DNA of 33,619 nucleotides, from positions 10,095-43,713 of the forward strand of contig MHBC01000042.1 in the NCBI GenBank assembly GCA_001804735.1. The letters are read 5' to 3'. Positions within the stretch are counted from its first letter, which is position 1, and each line of letters starts with the position of its first letter. The translations under genes were made by a program, and so were the position numbers. Below are positions 15,487 through 24,900 of this stretch, in pieces. The stretch comes from Legionellales bacterium RIFCSPHIGHO2_12_FULL_37_14 (lineage in GTDB: Bacteria > Pseudomonadota > Gammaproteobacteria > Legionellales > Legionellaceae). The notes beneath the pieces are model-generated. The model saw only the letters and a list, made by a program, of their open reading frames with translations. It had not been told where the DNA came from and did no database searches.

Positions 15487-15956
15487 AGACCATCCCCTTG
15501 AAAAAAATATCCTGAAATTGATTCGTATTCACGAAAAACCGCGCTAGCTCCTGCAGCTATTAATGATGCTGTATTGTGTCCTGATAAATCAAGGCCTATC
15601 GCATCGATATTTATAGATTTAGCCATAATCATATCAGAATCAGAATCACCTATCATAAGTGCATCTTTAGCTTGCAAATTGGTAAAAGCTAAAATTTCTT
15701 CTAGCATTTGTGGATTTGGCTTTGGCTGAGCTTGATTAGCTGCGCGCGTAACCGTAAAAAAACTGGCTATGGCAAAATGCTCTAAATCGTTTTGTAAAGA
15801 AAAATCATATTTATTAGTTGCAATTGCAAGCACGACCCCGCTGTCTTTTAAACGCTCAATAAAAGCCAGCGCTCCTGGGATCATATTTTTGCCAAAAGTA
15901 TCACCTAAGGTGCCTTCCCAATCAAAAATAACCAGTTTATAGGGTAATTTATTCAT
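15483..15956 (-). CDS. Capless HAD-family phosphatase-like protein
   Basis: A 157-residue haloacid-dehalogenase-fold protein of the phosphoglycolate-phosphatase-like group often found next to rluC. Motif I is FDWEGTLGDT: the nucleophile aspartate is present, but the second acidic residue, normally aspartate (general acid/base), is glutamate. Motif II is AIATNK, motif III the lysine in KPNPQM, motif IV GDSDSDM. Typical relatives are 210-230 residues with a helical cap between motifs I and II; here only about 30 residues separate them, so the cap is gone. It may act on larger or protein substrates, or be a degenerate copy; no substrate can be named. It is seven bases from rluC and overlaps pgsA. 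Confidence 0.82.
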   Translation of the reverse strand: MNKLPYKLVIFDWEGTLGDTFGKNMIPGALAFIERLKDSGVVLAIATNKYDFSLQNDLEHFAIASFFTVTRAANQAQPKPNPQMLEEILAFTNLQAKDALMIGDSDSDMIMAKSINIDAIGLDLSGHNTASLIAAGASAVFREYESISGYFFQGDGL

Positions 15957-15963
15957 TTTACAA

Positions 15964-16896
15964 TTAAAGTTTACCTTCTGTTGTTAGTATATTAAATGCT
16001 AGCTGAAATTCTTTATCAAGTGGTGCTTTAAAATGGAATTTTTTCTCTGCAAAAATAAATTTAATCTCTGCTGCATGTAAATATAACCTTTTAGAAGTTA
16101 AAAAGCTTACACTTTCGCCTTTACTGTATTTAGCATCACCTAAAATAGGATGGCCCAAGCTTGCACTATGTACCCTGATCTGATGCATGCGGCCAGTTTG
16201 CGGCTTTGCCTCTACCAAGCAACACTCTGCGCTATTTTTAAGTAAAGTAAAGGTTGTCGTTGATTCTTTACCGCTTTTATCGATCCGCATATGACGTTCG
16301 CCAGAGGCTTTTATCTCTTTTTTTAATGCAAGGCTAACTTTGGTTGTTTTTTTACCTTCCCACTTCCCTATTAAAAGGGCAAGATAAGTCTTGTGAATTT
16401 TATTTTCGCCAAACAAAGCTTGGATAGCTTTTAAAACGCTCCGTTTTTTGGCTAAAAGAAGACAACCTGAAGTATCTTTATCTAAGCGATGAATAAGTTC
16501 TATATAGCTTAAATCAGATCTCACTTCCCGCAACGCTTCTATTACGCCAAAGCTTACCCCACTTCCGCCGTGCACCGCCATGCCTATAGGTTTATTAATT
16601 ACCATAAAATCTTTATCTTCATAAATGATAGCTTTATCCAATAGAGCGGAAATTTTAGTACTAAATTGCTGCTTAAGCGGTATTTGGCTAGTGCGAATTG
16701 GAGGTGTTCTTATAGAGTCATTATAGCAAAGCTTATCGCTAGGCTTGGCACGCCGCATATTTACTCTTACTTCACCTTTACGAATTAAACGGTAAATTAA
16801 GGTTTTTGGCACACCTTTTAAGGTACGAATAAGATAGTTATCCAATCTTTGGCCTGCTTCGTCCTCTTTAACTATAAAATATTTTACGGCTTGCAT
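15964..16896 (-). CDS. rluC: 23S rRNA pseudouridine synthase, RluC type
   Basis: Isomerises specific uridines in 23S rRNA. The 310-residue protein has an N-terminal S4 RNA-binding domain (QRLDNYLIRTLKGVPKTLIY with LIRKGEVRVN) and a RluA-family catalytic domain with the nucleophile aspartate in IHRLDKDTSGCLLLAK, plus KPIGMAVHGGSG and TGRMHQIRVH. The order and the divergent rne gene support RluC rather than RluD. The ATG at 16896 has only a weak ribosome-binding site. It is the first gene of a group continuing into the HAD protein and pgsA. Confidence 0.93.
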   Translation of the reverse strand: MQAVKYFIVKEDEAGQRLDNYLIRTLKGVPKTLIYRLIRKGEVRVNMRRAKPSDKLCYNDSIRTPPIRTSQIPLKQQFSTKISALLDKAIIYEDKDFMVINKPIGMAVHGGSGVSFGVIEALREVRSDLSYIELIHRLDKDTSGCLLLAKKRSVLKAIQALFGENKIHKTYLALLIGKWEGKKTTKVSLALKKEIKASGERHMRIDKSGKESTTTFTLLKNSAECCLVEAKPQTGRMHQIRVHSASLGHPILGDAKYSKGESVSFLTSKRLYLHAAEIKFIFAEKKFHFKAPLDKEFQLAFNILTTEGKL

Positions 16897-17359
16897 GAGT
16901 TATATTCTTTAATAATTATTGCTGTAAATGCTTAAATCTGTTAGTATAGTTAATTGCAAAATTTGGTTTTGCATAACAGTATATAGGCGTTTATCTTGTC
17001 GCATACTAAAGCATAATAATGACAGAAAATCGCCAATTTTTACATAAAAATTGCGTAAACTTTGAATGAAGAATTTTAAATCTCTACACTGCATTGACAA
17101 TTTATCTGGTAAAACATCATTTCAATATTCCGATCTTGTGATTAAATATCATAATCCACCGGTTAATCCTGATCCTAATAACTCATTAGTTAGCTCTACA
17201 AAAGAGCCGCAAAATATTGTTCAATTACCGAACTGTCAAAGCTTTAAAATTAATATAGCCTCTCAAATAATCCCTTACCTGGAAATGAGGTTAAACCATT
17301 AGAGATAAATTCTTAAATTTTATTTTCAAGGTGTTACGCCCATTTTATAGGGTAACCCA
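16897..17359. other. Divergent rluC/rne intergenic region
   Basis: A 463-base AT-rich region must hold the promoters of rluC (leftwards) and rne (rightwards). Such length upstream of rne is in keeping with the long autoregulatory leader known in E. coli. A 78-codon open frame at 17066-17302 has no ribosome-binding site and no recognisable motif, so I do not call it a gene. Apart from the hairpin just before rne, I see no tRNA, riboswitch or strong promoter. Confidence 0.6.
17333..17356 (+). promoter_or_regulatory. Possible hairpin occluding the rne ribosome-binding site
   Basis: GTTAC at 17333-17337 and CC at 17339-17340 can pair with GGGTAAC at 17350-17356, leaving one bulged G and a nine-base loop. 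The paired strand includes AGGG (17349-17352), the apparent ribosome-binding site seven bases before the rne ATG. Pairing would hide the site until opened, which would be a simple means of translational control. Confidence 0.4.
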
Positions 17360-19270
17360 ATGGAAAAAATGTTAATAAATGCAACTCACGCTGAAGAAAT
17401 ACGCGTGGCTTTAATAAGAGACAATGTCTTATTTGATCTAGACATTGATTGTGCAACTGAAATCAAAAAAAAAGGTAATATTTATAAGGCTCTTGTAACT
17501 AGATGTGAGCCTAGCCTTGATGCTGTATTTGTTGAGTATGGATCTAAACGCCAAGGCTTTTTACCAGTAAAGGAAATCTCTCCTTTATATTTTGCTAAAC
17601 CTATTGATGCAGATGAAAAAGAAAGGCCTCCAATTAATACTTTGCTCCGTGAAGGTCAAGAACTATTAATCCAAGTTGAAAAAGAAGAGCGCGGAATGAA
17701 AGGCGCTGCGCTTACTACTTTCATATCGCTTGCAGGCTGTTACCTCGTCTTAATGCCAAATAGCCCTGCAGCAGGCGGGATATCGCGCCGGATTGAGGGT
17801 GAAGACAGAGAAGAAATGCGCGAAGTGCTTAATAGTTTAACTATTCCGGAAAATATGGGAATTATTATTCGCACAGCGGGTGTAGGTAAAGGTTTAGATG
17901 AGTTACAAAACGATCTTAATATGCTGGTCAACCAGTGGCAGGCTATTAATCAAGCGTATAAAACCAACTCCGCTCCTTGTTTAATTCATCAAGAAGGTGA
18001 TGTAATAATACGTTCAATTCGCGACAATCTGCGCATGAATATTTCAGAAATAGTCATAGACGATCAAACATCTTACGTTAAGGCAATGCAATACATAGAA
18101 CAAGTAAAGCCTGATTTCTTGCCAAACCTCAAGCTTTATAATAATCCAATTCCTTTATTCAACTTCCACCAAATAGAGAGCCAAATAGAAAATGCCTATA
18201 AGCGTGAAGTGCTCTTGCCCTCAGGTGGAGCTCTGGTAATTGATAGAACTGAAGCTTTAGTAACAATTGATATTAACTCAGCAAGAGCCACAAGTGGCAG
18301 CGACATTGAAAATACCGCTTTTAACACTAATCTTGAAGCAGCTGATGAAATTGCAAGGCAACTTAGATTAAGAGATTTAGGTGGGCTTGTTGTTATTGAT
18401 TTTATTGATATGAATTCTATTAAACACCAGCGCGAAGTAGAAGCTAGACTTAAAGAAGCCTTAAAAGCGGATCGCGCGCGTATTCAGGTGGGCCGAATTT
18501 CACGTTTTGGGTTACTGGAAATGTCACGCCAAAGACTGCGTTTATCGCTTGGCGAGACAGCTCAAGCCGTTTGTCCGCGTTGTGAAGGTCGTGGGGTTGT
18601 GCGCAATATTCAATCGCAAAGTAATTCTGTAATTAGACTCATTCAAGAAGAAGCGCTTAAAGAAAATACTGCCGAAGTGCAAATTCAGCTTCCTGTAGAA
18701 ATGGCAACTTATATTTTTAACGAAAAACGCGAGGCTTTATTAAGCATTGAAAAAAGGCATAAAATTCATATAGTGGTAATTTCAAACCCCCATTTACATA
18801 TCCCCCAATATCAAATCATTCGCCTGCGCCAAGAACAAATAGGTAAACAAAAAAAACCTAGTTACTCACTTATCGAAGAACCGCAAGTTTCCCCGCCAAA
18901 ATCTCAATTACAACGTGAAGATAATGATGAACCTTTGGTTAAATTAGATGCCTTACGGAATAGCAAACAGCGCTCTGAAAATTTTCTTAAACGTATTTTG
19001 CGAGTTTTATTTGCCGAATCTAACGCAACCCTTCCTGAAGAGGTACAGCAAGTTTCTACTCTTGTACAAGAAAAGCCAGACACGCGGCATATGCATACTG
19101 CACATGAAAAACATCATCATGGGCATCCCCATAGACGTAGACGCAACTCGCAACAAAGAGGATCTATGCAACAACAGCGTAAACGCCAAAACCCAAGCCA
19201 ACATAATGCGAACGCGCGCCCAGATAAGAAAACCGATACCATCCAACCAACATCTTCAGAAAAGGAATAA
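17360..19270 (+). CDS. rne: Ribonuclease E/G family endoribonuclease
   Basis: Single-strand-specific endoribonuclease for mRNA decay and rRNA/tRNA processing. The start MEKMLINATHAEEIRVAL matches the RNase E opening, and an S1 domain follows (about 37-125). The catalytic DNase I-like region keeps the metal-binding aspartates in VTIDINSARATSG and VVIDFIDMNS, and the zinc-link cysteines are in CPRCEGRG. The total of 636 residues is longer than RNase G (about 490) but far shorter than E. coli RNase E (1061). The C-terminal 130 residues include a histidine-rich run followed by an arginine-rich one (HEKHHHGHPHRRRR), probably RNA-binding, in place of a full degradosome scaffold. The next gene begins four bases after its stop. 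Confidence 0.93.
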   Translation: MEKMLINATHAEEIRVALIRDNVLFDLDIDCATEIKKKGNIYKALVTRCEPSLDAVFVEYGSKRQGFLPVKEISPLYFAKPIDADEKERPPINTLLREGQELLIQVEKEERGMKGAALTTFISLAGCYLVLMPNSPAAGGISRRIEGEDREEMREVLNSLTIPENMGIIIRTAGVGKGLDELQNDLNMLVNQWQAINQAYKTNSAPCLIHQEGDVIIRSIRDNLRMNISEIVIDDQTSYVKAMQYIEQVKPDFLPNLKLYNNPIPLFNFHQIESQIENAYKREVLLPSGGALVIDRTEALVTIDINSARATSGSDIENTAFNTNLEAADEIARQLRLRDLGGLVVIDFIDMNSIKHQREVEARLKEALKADRARIQVGRISRFGLLEMSRQRLRLSLGETAQAVCPRCEGRGVVRNIQSQSNSVIRLIQEEALKENTAEVQIQLPVEMATYIFNEKREALLSIEKRHKIHIVVISNPHLHIPQYQIIRLRQEQIGKQKKPSYSLIEEPQVSPPKSQLQREDNDEPLVKLDALRNSKQRSENFLKRILRVLFAESNATLPEEVQQVSTLVQEKPDTRHMHTAHEKHHHGHPHRRRRNSQQRGSMQQQRKRQNPSQHNANARPDKKTDTIQPTSSEKE

Positions 19271-19274
19271 AAAT

Positions 19275-20519
19275 ATGCCAAAAAACGCACTTTATGCTCA
19301 ATCAGGAGGAGTGACCGCAGTAATTAATGCATCTGCTTATGGAGTCATTGATACAGCGCGCAATTATCAGGATAAAATTGCTAAAGTATATGCGGCGAAA
19401 AATGGCATTATAGGGGCACTAAATGAGGAATTAATTGATATATCACTTGAGTCTCCGGAAAAACTTCAGCAATTGATGCATACGCCTGCTGGTGCGTTTG
19501 GTTCTTGCCGCTACAAGATTAAAGATGATTCTCCTGATTATGTAAGGCTAATTGAGGTTTTTAAAGCGCATAATATTGGCTATTTCTTTTACAATGGCGG
19601 CGGCGACTCCCAAGATACTGCTTATAAAGTTTCTACTTTAAGCGAAAAATATGGCTATCCTGTTACCTGTATCGGAATTCCCAAAACCATAGACAATGAT
19701 CTACCTTTTACTGACAACTGCCCAGGCTTTGGATCTGTTGCTAAATACGTTGCAATCTCAACTTTAGAAGCGGCCTTTGATGTAAAATCTATGGCAGCAT
19801 CCTCAACTAAAGTGTTTATTCTTGAAGTTATGGGAAGGCATACGGGCTGGATTGCAGCTTCTAGCTCGCTTGCTGCGAAAAATAAAAATGATGCGCCGCA
19901 CATTATTCTTTTACCCGAAAGAGCTTTTGCTGAAGAAGCTTTTATTACTAAAGTAAAACTTTGTGTTGAAGCTAACGGGTATTGTGTAATTGTTGTTTCT
20001 GAGGGAATTAAAGATAAAAGTGGCAAATTTTTAAGTGAAGCTGGTTTAAAAGATGCTTTTGGGCATAGCCAATTAGGCGGGGTAGCTCCTGTTATAGCAG
20101 GGCTTATAAAACAAAAACTAGGCTATAAATACCATTGGGCTGTAGCTGATTATTTACAGCGTTCAGCAAGACACATAGCTTCAAAAACCGACTTAGATCA
20201 GGCTTTTCAATTAGGTAAGTCCGCAGTAGAGTTTGCCATGCAGGGAATGCACGCTGTTATGCCTATCATTCAACGCGAACAAAGCATTCCATATGAATGG
20301 TCTATTGGTCATGTTGCGCTTAAAGATGTGGCTAATATAGAACGAACTCTTCCTGATGAATACATTGCTGAGGATAATATGGGCGTTACTAACTTATGCT
20401 TAGAATATCTACGCCCGCTTATCCAAGGAGAAGCCTACCCACCTTACGTAGATGGAATACCTCAATATGTAAATCTTGATTTAAATCTAGTGGCTAAGCG
20501 CTTAGCTCCTAGAGATTGA
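19275..20519 (+). CDS. pfp: Pyrophosphate-dependent 6-phosphofructokinase
   Basis: Interconverts fructose 6-phosphate and fructose 1,6-bisphosphate using pyrophosphate instead of ATP, which makes the step reversible. The 414-residue protein opens NALYAQSGGVTAVINAS. The nucleotide-site motif reads GGGDSQDT, with aspartate where ATP enzymes have glycine, and PKTIDNDL has the lysine typical of the PPi class; MGRHTGW is the sugar-phosphate signature. The frame is open 109 codons further upstream inside rne, but the ATG at 19275, with AAGGA eight bases before it, matches the family start. Four bases from rne and five from dacB: probably one operon. Confidence 0.9.
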   Translation: MPKNALYAQSGGVTAVINASAYGVIDTARNYQDKIAKVYAAKNGIIGALNEELIDISLESPEKLQQLMHTPAGAFGSCRYKIKDDSPDYVRLIEVFKAHNIGYFFYNGGGDSQDTAYKVSTLSEKYGYPVTCIGIPKTIDNDLPFTDNCPGFGSVAKYVAISTLEAAFDVKSMAASSTKVFILEVMGRHTGWIAASSSLAAKNKNDAPHIILLPERAFAEEAFITKVKLCVEANGYCVIVVSEGIKDKSGKFLSEAGLKDAFGHSQLGGVAPVIAGLIKQKLGYKYHWAVADYLQRSARHIASKTDLDQAFQLGKSAVEFAMQGMHAVMPIIQREQSIPYEWSIGHVALKDVANIERTLPDEYIAEDNMGVTNLCLEYLRPLIQGEAYPPYVDGIPQYVNLDLNLVAKRLAPRD

Positions 20520-20524
20520 AGCAT

Positions 20525-21904
20525 ATGAAACTACGACTTAAATTATTTTGCTTAATTCTAGCTTTTTCACTTGCTGCTAATGCCCAATCACTTTCAAAGG
20601 AGATTGAAAAGCTTATCGATAACTCTCTTCCCCATGCAAATATTGGTATTTTGTTTCAAGATCTACAAACGAATGAAATTATCTATCAAAAAAATGCGGA
20701 TAAATTGTTTTATCCTGCAAGTTGCACTAAGTTATTTTTAGCTGCTGCACTTTTATATAAATTTGCTGAAACCAAGACTTTAACCACTAAACTACTTTCT
20801 GATAGCCAAAACTATTATATAAAATTTAATGGCGCGCCTGACTTTACTACTGAAGATCTTGACCTAATGTTTAAAAGACTGAGTGAACTTAAAATTAACT
20901 CAATTCCACATGACATTATATTAGACGGATCTGTATTTGATGAGCCTAATTATCTAGGCGGTATGTCGTATGAAGATTTAGGTTGGTACTATGCAGCTCC
21001 GAGCTCTGCTTTTGTAATCAATGGCAATACTGAAGCCTTTGACATGATTACTGCTAAAACATTAAATGGTCCTGTGGAAATTATCCCTAAAAGTAAAAAT
21101 AACGCCCTAAAAATTATTAATAACTTAAAGACAGCAAGCAAAGATGAAGCTAAGAATATTTGTGATTTAAACATTTTACCGCTTGCAAACAATGTTGTAG
21201 AGCTGCAAGGCTGTGTTAAGCAATATAAAGATCCCATAACAGTTTCCCTTGCAATTCCTTATCCTGAAGAATATATAAAAGCAAAAATTCTAGCAGCCTT
21301 GCAAAAATACAACATTACTTTAAATGGCAAAATTATTAAAGGTCATGTTAGCAACAATGCGAAAATTTTCTTTCAACAAGAATCGAAGCCGCTGAAGGAG
21401 CTTATTAAACATATGCTGCTTGAATCTGATAACCTTTATGCAGCAAACTTTACTAAGCTTTTAGGTAATGGCCATTTTAAACAGGGCGCATATGCAATTA
21501 AAACTATATTAAAGCAATATACTCCTCTTGATACAGCGCAAATTGAAATTAAAGATGGGGTGGGAACAAGATTTAATTTAGCATCACCTTATCAGCTAGT
21601 TAATCTCCTTAATACCCTTTTTGCCAGCCACACCTTAGAAGACTCCCTCCCCAGAATGGGAGTTTCTGGAACCTTAAAAGATAGAATGCAAAATACTAAA
21701 CTTGCAAATATGGTATATGCCAAAACGGGCTCAATGCATGATATTTCTGCGCTCGCAGGTTATTTATTTTCCCAAGAGGGGCGAATTATTAGTTTTGCCA
21801 TAATTACTAACGGAATAAACGCCCCTCTTGCCAAAGCCAAGAAATTAGAAGATGAAATTTTATTGGCTGTTGCAGATAATGCGGCATTGGTGCATGGATC
21901 GTAA
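20525..21904 (+). CDS. dacB: D-alanyl-D-alanine carboxypeptidase/endopeptidase, PBP4 type
   Basis: Periplasmic low-molecular-mass penicillin-binding protein that trims peptidoglycan cross-links. 459 residues with a signal peptide (KLRLKLFCLILAFSLAANAQS, cleavage likely after ANA). The serine peptidase motifs are in order: SCTK in YPASCTKLF with the active serine, SDN in LESDNLYA, and KTG in YAKTGSMHD. Length and the large insert between the first two motifs fit the S13/DacB family. A TTG at 20516 overlapping the pfp stop is an alternative start, but the ATG at 20525 gives a normal signal peptide. It converges on the kinase gene at 21929 with 24 bases between stops. Confidence 0.92.
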   Translation: MKLRLKLFCLILAFSLAANAQSLSKEIEKLIDNSLPHANIGILFQDLQTNEIIYQKNADKLFYPASCTKLFLAAALLYKFAETKTLTTKLLSDSQNYYIKFNGAPDFTTEDLDLMFKRLSELKINSIPHDIILDGSVFDEPNYLGGMSYEDLGWYYAAPSSAFVINGNTEAFDMITAKTLNGPVEIIPKSKNNALKIINNLKTASKDEAKNICDLNILPLANNVVELQGCVKQYKDPITVSLAIPYPEEYIKAKILAALQKYNITLNGKIIKGHVSNNAKIFFQQESKPLKELIKHMLLESDNLYAANFTKLLGNGHFKQGAYAIKTILKQYTPLDTAQIEIKDGVGTRFNLASPYQLVNLLNTLFASHTLEDSLPRMGVSGTLKDRMQNTKLANMVYAKTGSMHDISALAGYLFSQEGRIISFAIITNGINAPLAKAKKLEDEILLAVADNAALVHGS

Positions 21905-21928
21905 ATCCAGTCGGTAGCTGTCTTTTGG

Positions 21929-24900
21929 TCAATTATGTGTATTACCTTTAGGCTCAGTAACTTTAGCGTCAGGCGCTTCTCCTGGTGATGGTGATGTTGT
22001 TGGTGCTTTGTTTGCAAAAAACTCCACGTTCGCTCTAGCCTCACTCTGAACAACTGCCTGTGGGTCTTTGGCAGTAGCTGCTACAGCCTGAGTTATAGCC
22101 AAGTTTAGATTGAAAGGTAAATTGTTATATCGGTCAAAGACACTTTTTACCGCTTGCAGTACTTCTTTAAATTGAGGCCTATTGGCTTTTGGAAAGTCTT
22201 TATAACAATCAAACACGAGAGCGCAGGCTTTCCTTTCCTCATCATCTACGCTCATAAAACCGAGACTATGCGAAATATATCTGTAGGCAATGTAATTGCG
22301 CATTTCACTATAATTCATACGCATATTCATAGAATAATCTTGGGTGATAGCCTCTTTTAATATATCTACATCATCCATCTCAAGGGCGCCATCGAGCTTT
22401 AAAAAGGATAATAAAATTTTATAAGCTGAATCTGGATTATCATTAGTTTTAATAGCCTCTTGCAAAATTTTCACTCTTTCAGGTGTAATATATGTTGCTG
22501 GTATAGTTAGATTATATTTTGTTTTTAGTTCGGCAATAACCTGCGCTGATGACACTTGGTATTTAATTTGCTCTATCAATTTTTTTTGCTGAGCAGTCAG
22601 ACTTTTTTGATAATCAGGGTGTTTTGTGTCGGGAATTCCATAACGTATAAGAAGATTACAATCGCGCGCCAGTCCTGCTAATTCATTCTCAGATAGGGTA
22701 TTATAAAGAAAATCAGCATCAATAAACTCGCGCATAAAAATTAAGCTAGCCAGCTGAATTTCTACTATTTTACCCATCTTTGCATTTAGGGCATTAGTAT
22801 TAGCGGGTGAATTGGAGTTAGCAGAATATTCTACTAAATATTTGTCGTAACATTTACATATATTGGAAAAGTCAACGTTAGCAAAGTCAACATAAGCATT
22901 AGATATTCCTACCTTTGGTGCAAAATGTGTATAAAGCATGTAACCCTTTACAGCCTGTCTTTGGGCTTCTAAAATAGTCTCTTTAGAGCTTCCAGGAGGA
23001 GCGGCTTCGCTTGCTTGCTGGTAGGCTCTGATCATTTGATCGTATTGATCTTGGGTTTTAATAGGGAAATCTAAATTTTTTATATCTAAATAAATAAATA
23101 ATAGTTTAACTTTAATTTTGAGAGGATCTGTTGCAGTTCTAATAGCATCAGCCATCATAGTATAAGTTTCTGGGGCTATATTACTAATATCTATATTTAG
23201 CGCATTATTCTTAAAAAAAAGATTTTCCAAATTTTCTTTAATAATTTGCCGTTCTATATTCTGATAAGACACTAAGTCTAAATTTTGATGCGGATAGTCA
23301 GGAGGAAATAAGTTTTCCCTAAACAATAATAAATCACTTGCAATCGTATGCTGCATATTTTCACGCCAAAAGAAAAGCTGCTGTAATTTATTCTTTGCCA
23401 CATTTTTATCTTTTTCTTGCGCCGCTTTAATAACCTCTTCAGCAAATTCACGGTTAATTTCAATTCTTCCTGGTTGAACATTTAGATATCGCTGTAATAT
23501 TTCCCCTGCTTCAGCAATGTTTGGATCATACATTTTCGCTAATTCTTGAGCTATAACTTCATGTTTATTTAATAAGTCTTTATCTTCATATAGTTTAACT
23601 ATTTTTTTACTATCCTCATCTGATAAAGTGCATAATGGATAAATATTTAAGCGATGCAAAATCAGATTTGCTGCTAACATTGCCGCGGTATCTTTTCTAC
23701 GTACTGCTACATCCTCGTCTATTGTATCCAACATATTGGCTAAAACGCGATTTGTTTGCCAAAAATCACCCACATTGACTAAACCACGTCGTTTGCTTAA
23801 GTAATCTTGATTTATTGTCCTTTTAAGGGCAAATACATCAACAGCCTCATAGTTGCCTAGATTTTGCCAATAATGGTTAACCATAGGAGTATTTGCAAAA
23901 TGATTACCAGTCCATAGAAATCCAGGCAAATACCCAGGAGTTCCTGAGATTCTGCCGCTTAAGAATGGTGAATTAATTGGTTTGGCAAAACCAAAATCAA
24001 TTAACCTGACTGCATTATTTGCATCTAGCAAAATATTGTTTAATTTAAGATCGCCATGCGCATACTGCTTCTCGGTATGCAATTTATTAATTTCTAGAGC
24101 TACATTGATGGCTATGTCTAATTTTTGATCTTCTGAAAAACTCTTACTACCTAATTCTTTATATAACTCTTTGCCAAGATAAGGCATAACAGTATAGAAT
24201 TTATGTGGCTCTACTACTTGAATTTTATTAATTTCTCTTTTGGTAGTAGTTGAGGTCCTTTCCATTTTTTCGCCTTGCATAAGCCCAAATTGACTTAACG
24301 TATCTGCCTCTTGCTGCTGAAGTTCAGTATTAGACCACTCTCTTTTAACAACATATAGGCTTAAACTATCATCTTTAGGCGAAAGGCGTACTGCTAATTT
24401 AACTCGTCCGAATGAGCCCTCTCCTAAGTCATTTCCATGAGTTGCCATTAAATAAGTTTCATACTCATCGCCATTTTTAATCCTGATGACCGAACAGTCA
24501 TCATTAGTTTTTTCGCGCCGCATTTTGTTATCATTTGGATTTTTCCTAAAATACTCTTCGGCCTCAGCGGTTTTTTTAGCCACAAGATCTCTAATACAAC
24601 GTTCCTTTTCTTCAGGAGAATTACCTCGAGTTACATTAAACTCTTTAATTAGGACATCTAAATCTGAGATAAGGCCAGAAGCATTCTTTTTTTCTTTGGG
24701 TTCTTGAGAGTGCTGTAAGACTTCTGTCGTTTGTAGATTTTGAGGGTTTTGTGGTCTTTGAGGGTCTGGTATTGTTTGTGAGTATTGTGTGTACTGTCTA
24801 TAATATGAGACCGGTCTATAATCACTCGTGTCAGAATAAGACATTAACCCTTTATCTTTTTTTTCCTCATTATTTTCTGTGTAAATAAGCCTCAGCATTT

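Noticed and set aside
17066-17302. A 78-residue protein upstream of rne
   Set aside because: No ribosome-binding site, no recognisable motif, and the place fits the rne leader.
18948-19274. An N-terminal extension of the phosphofructokinase
   Set aside because: It lies wholly inside rne in another frame; the family start and a good ribosome-binding site are at 19275.
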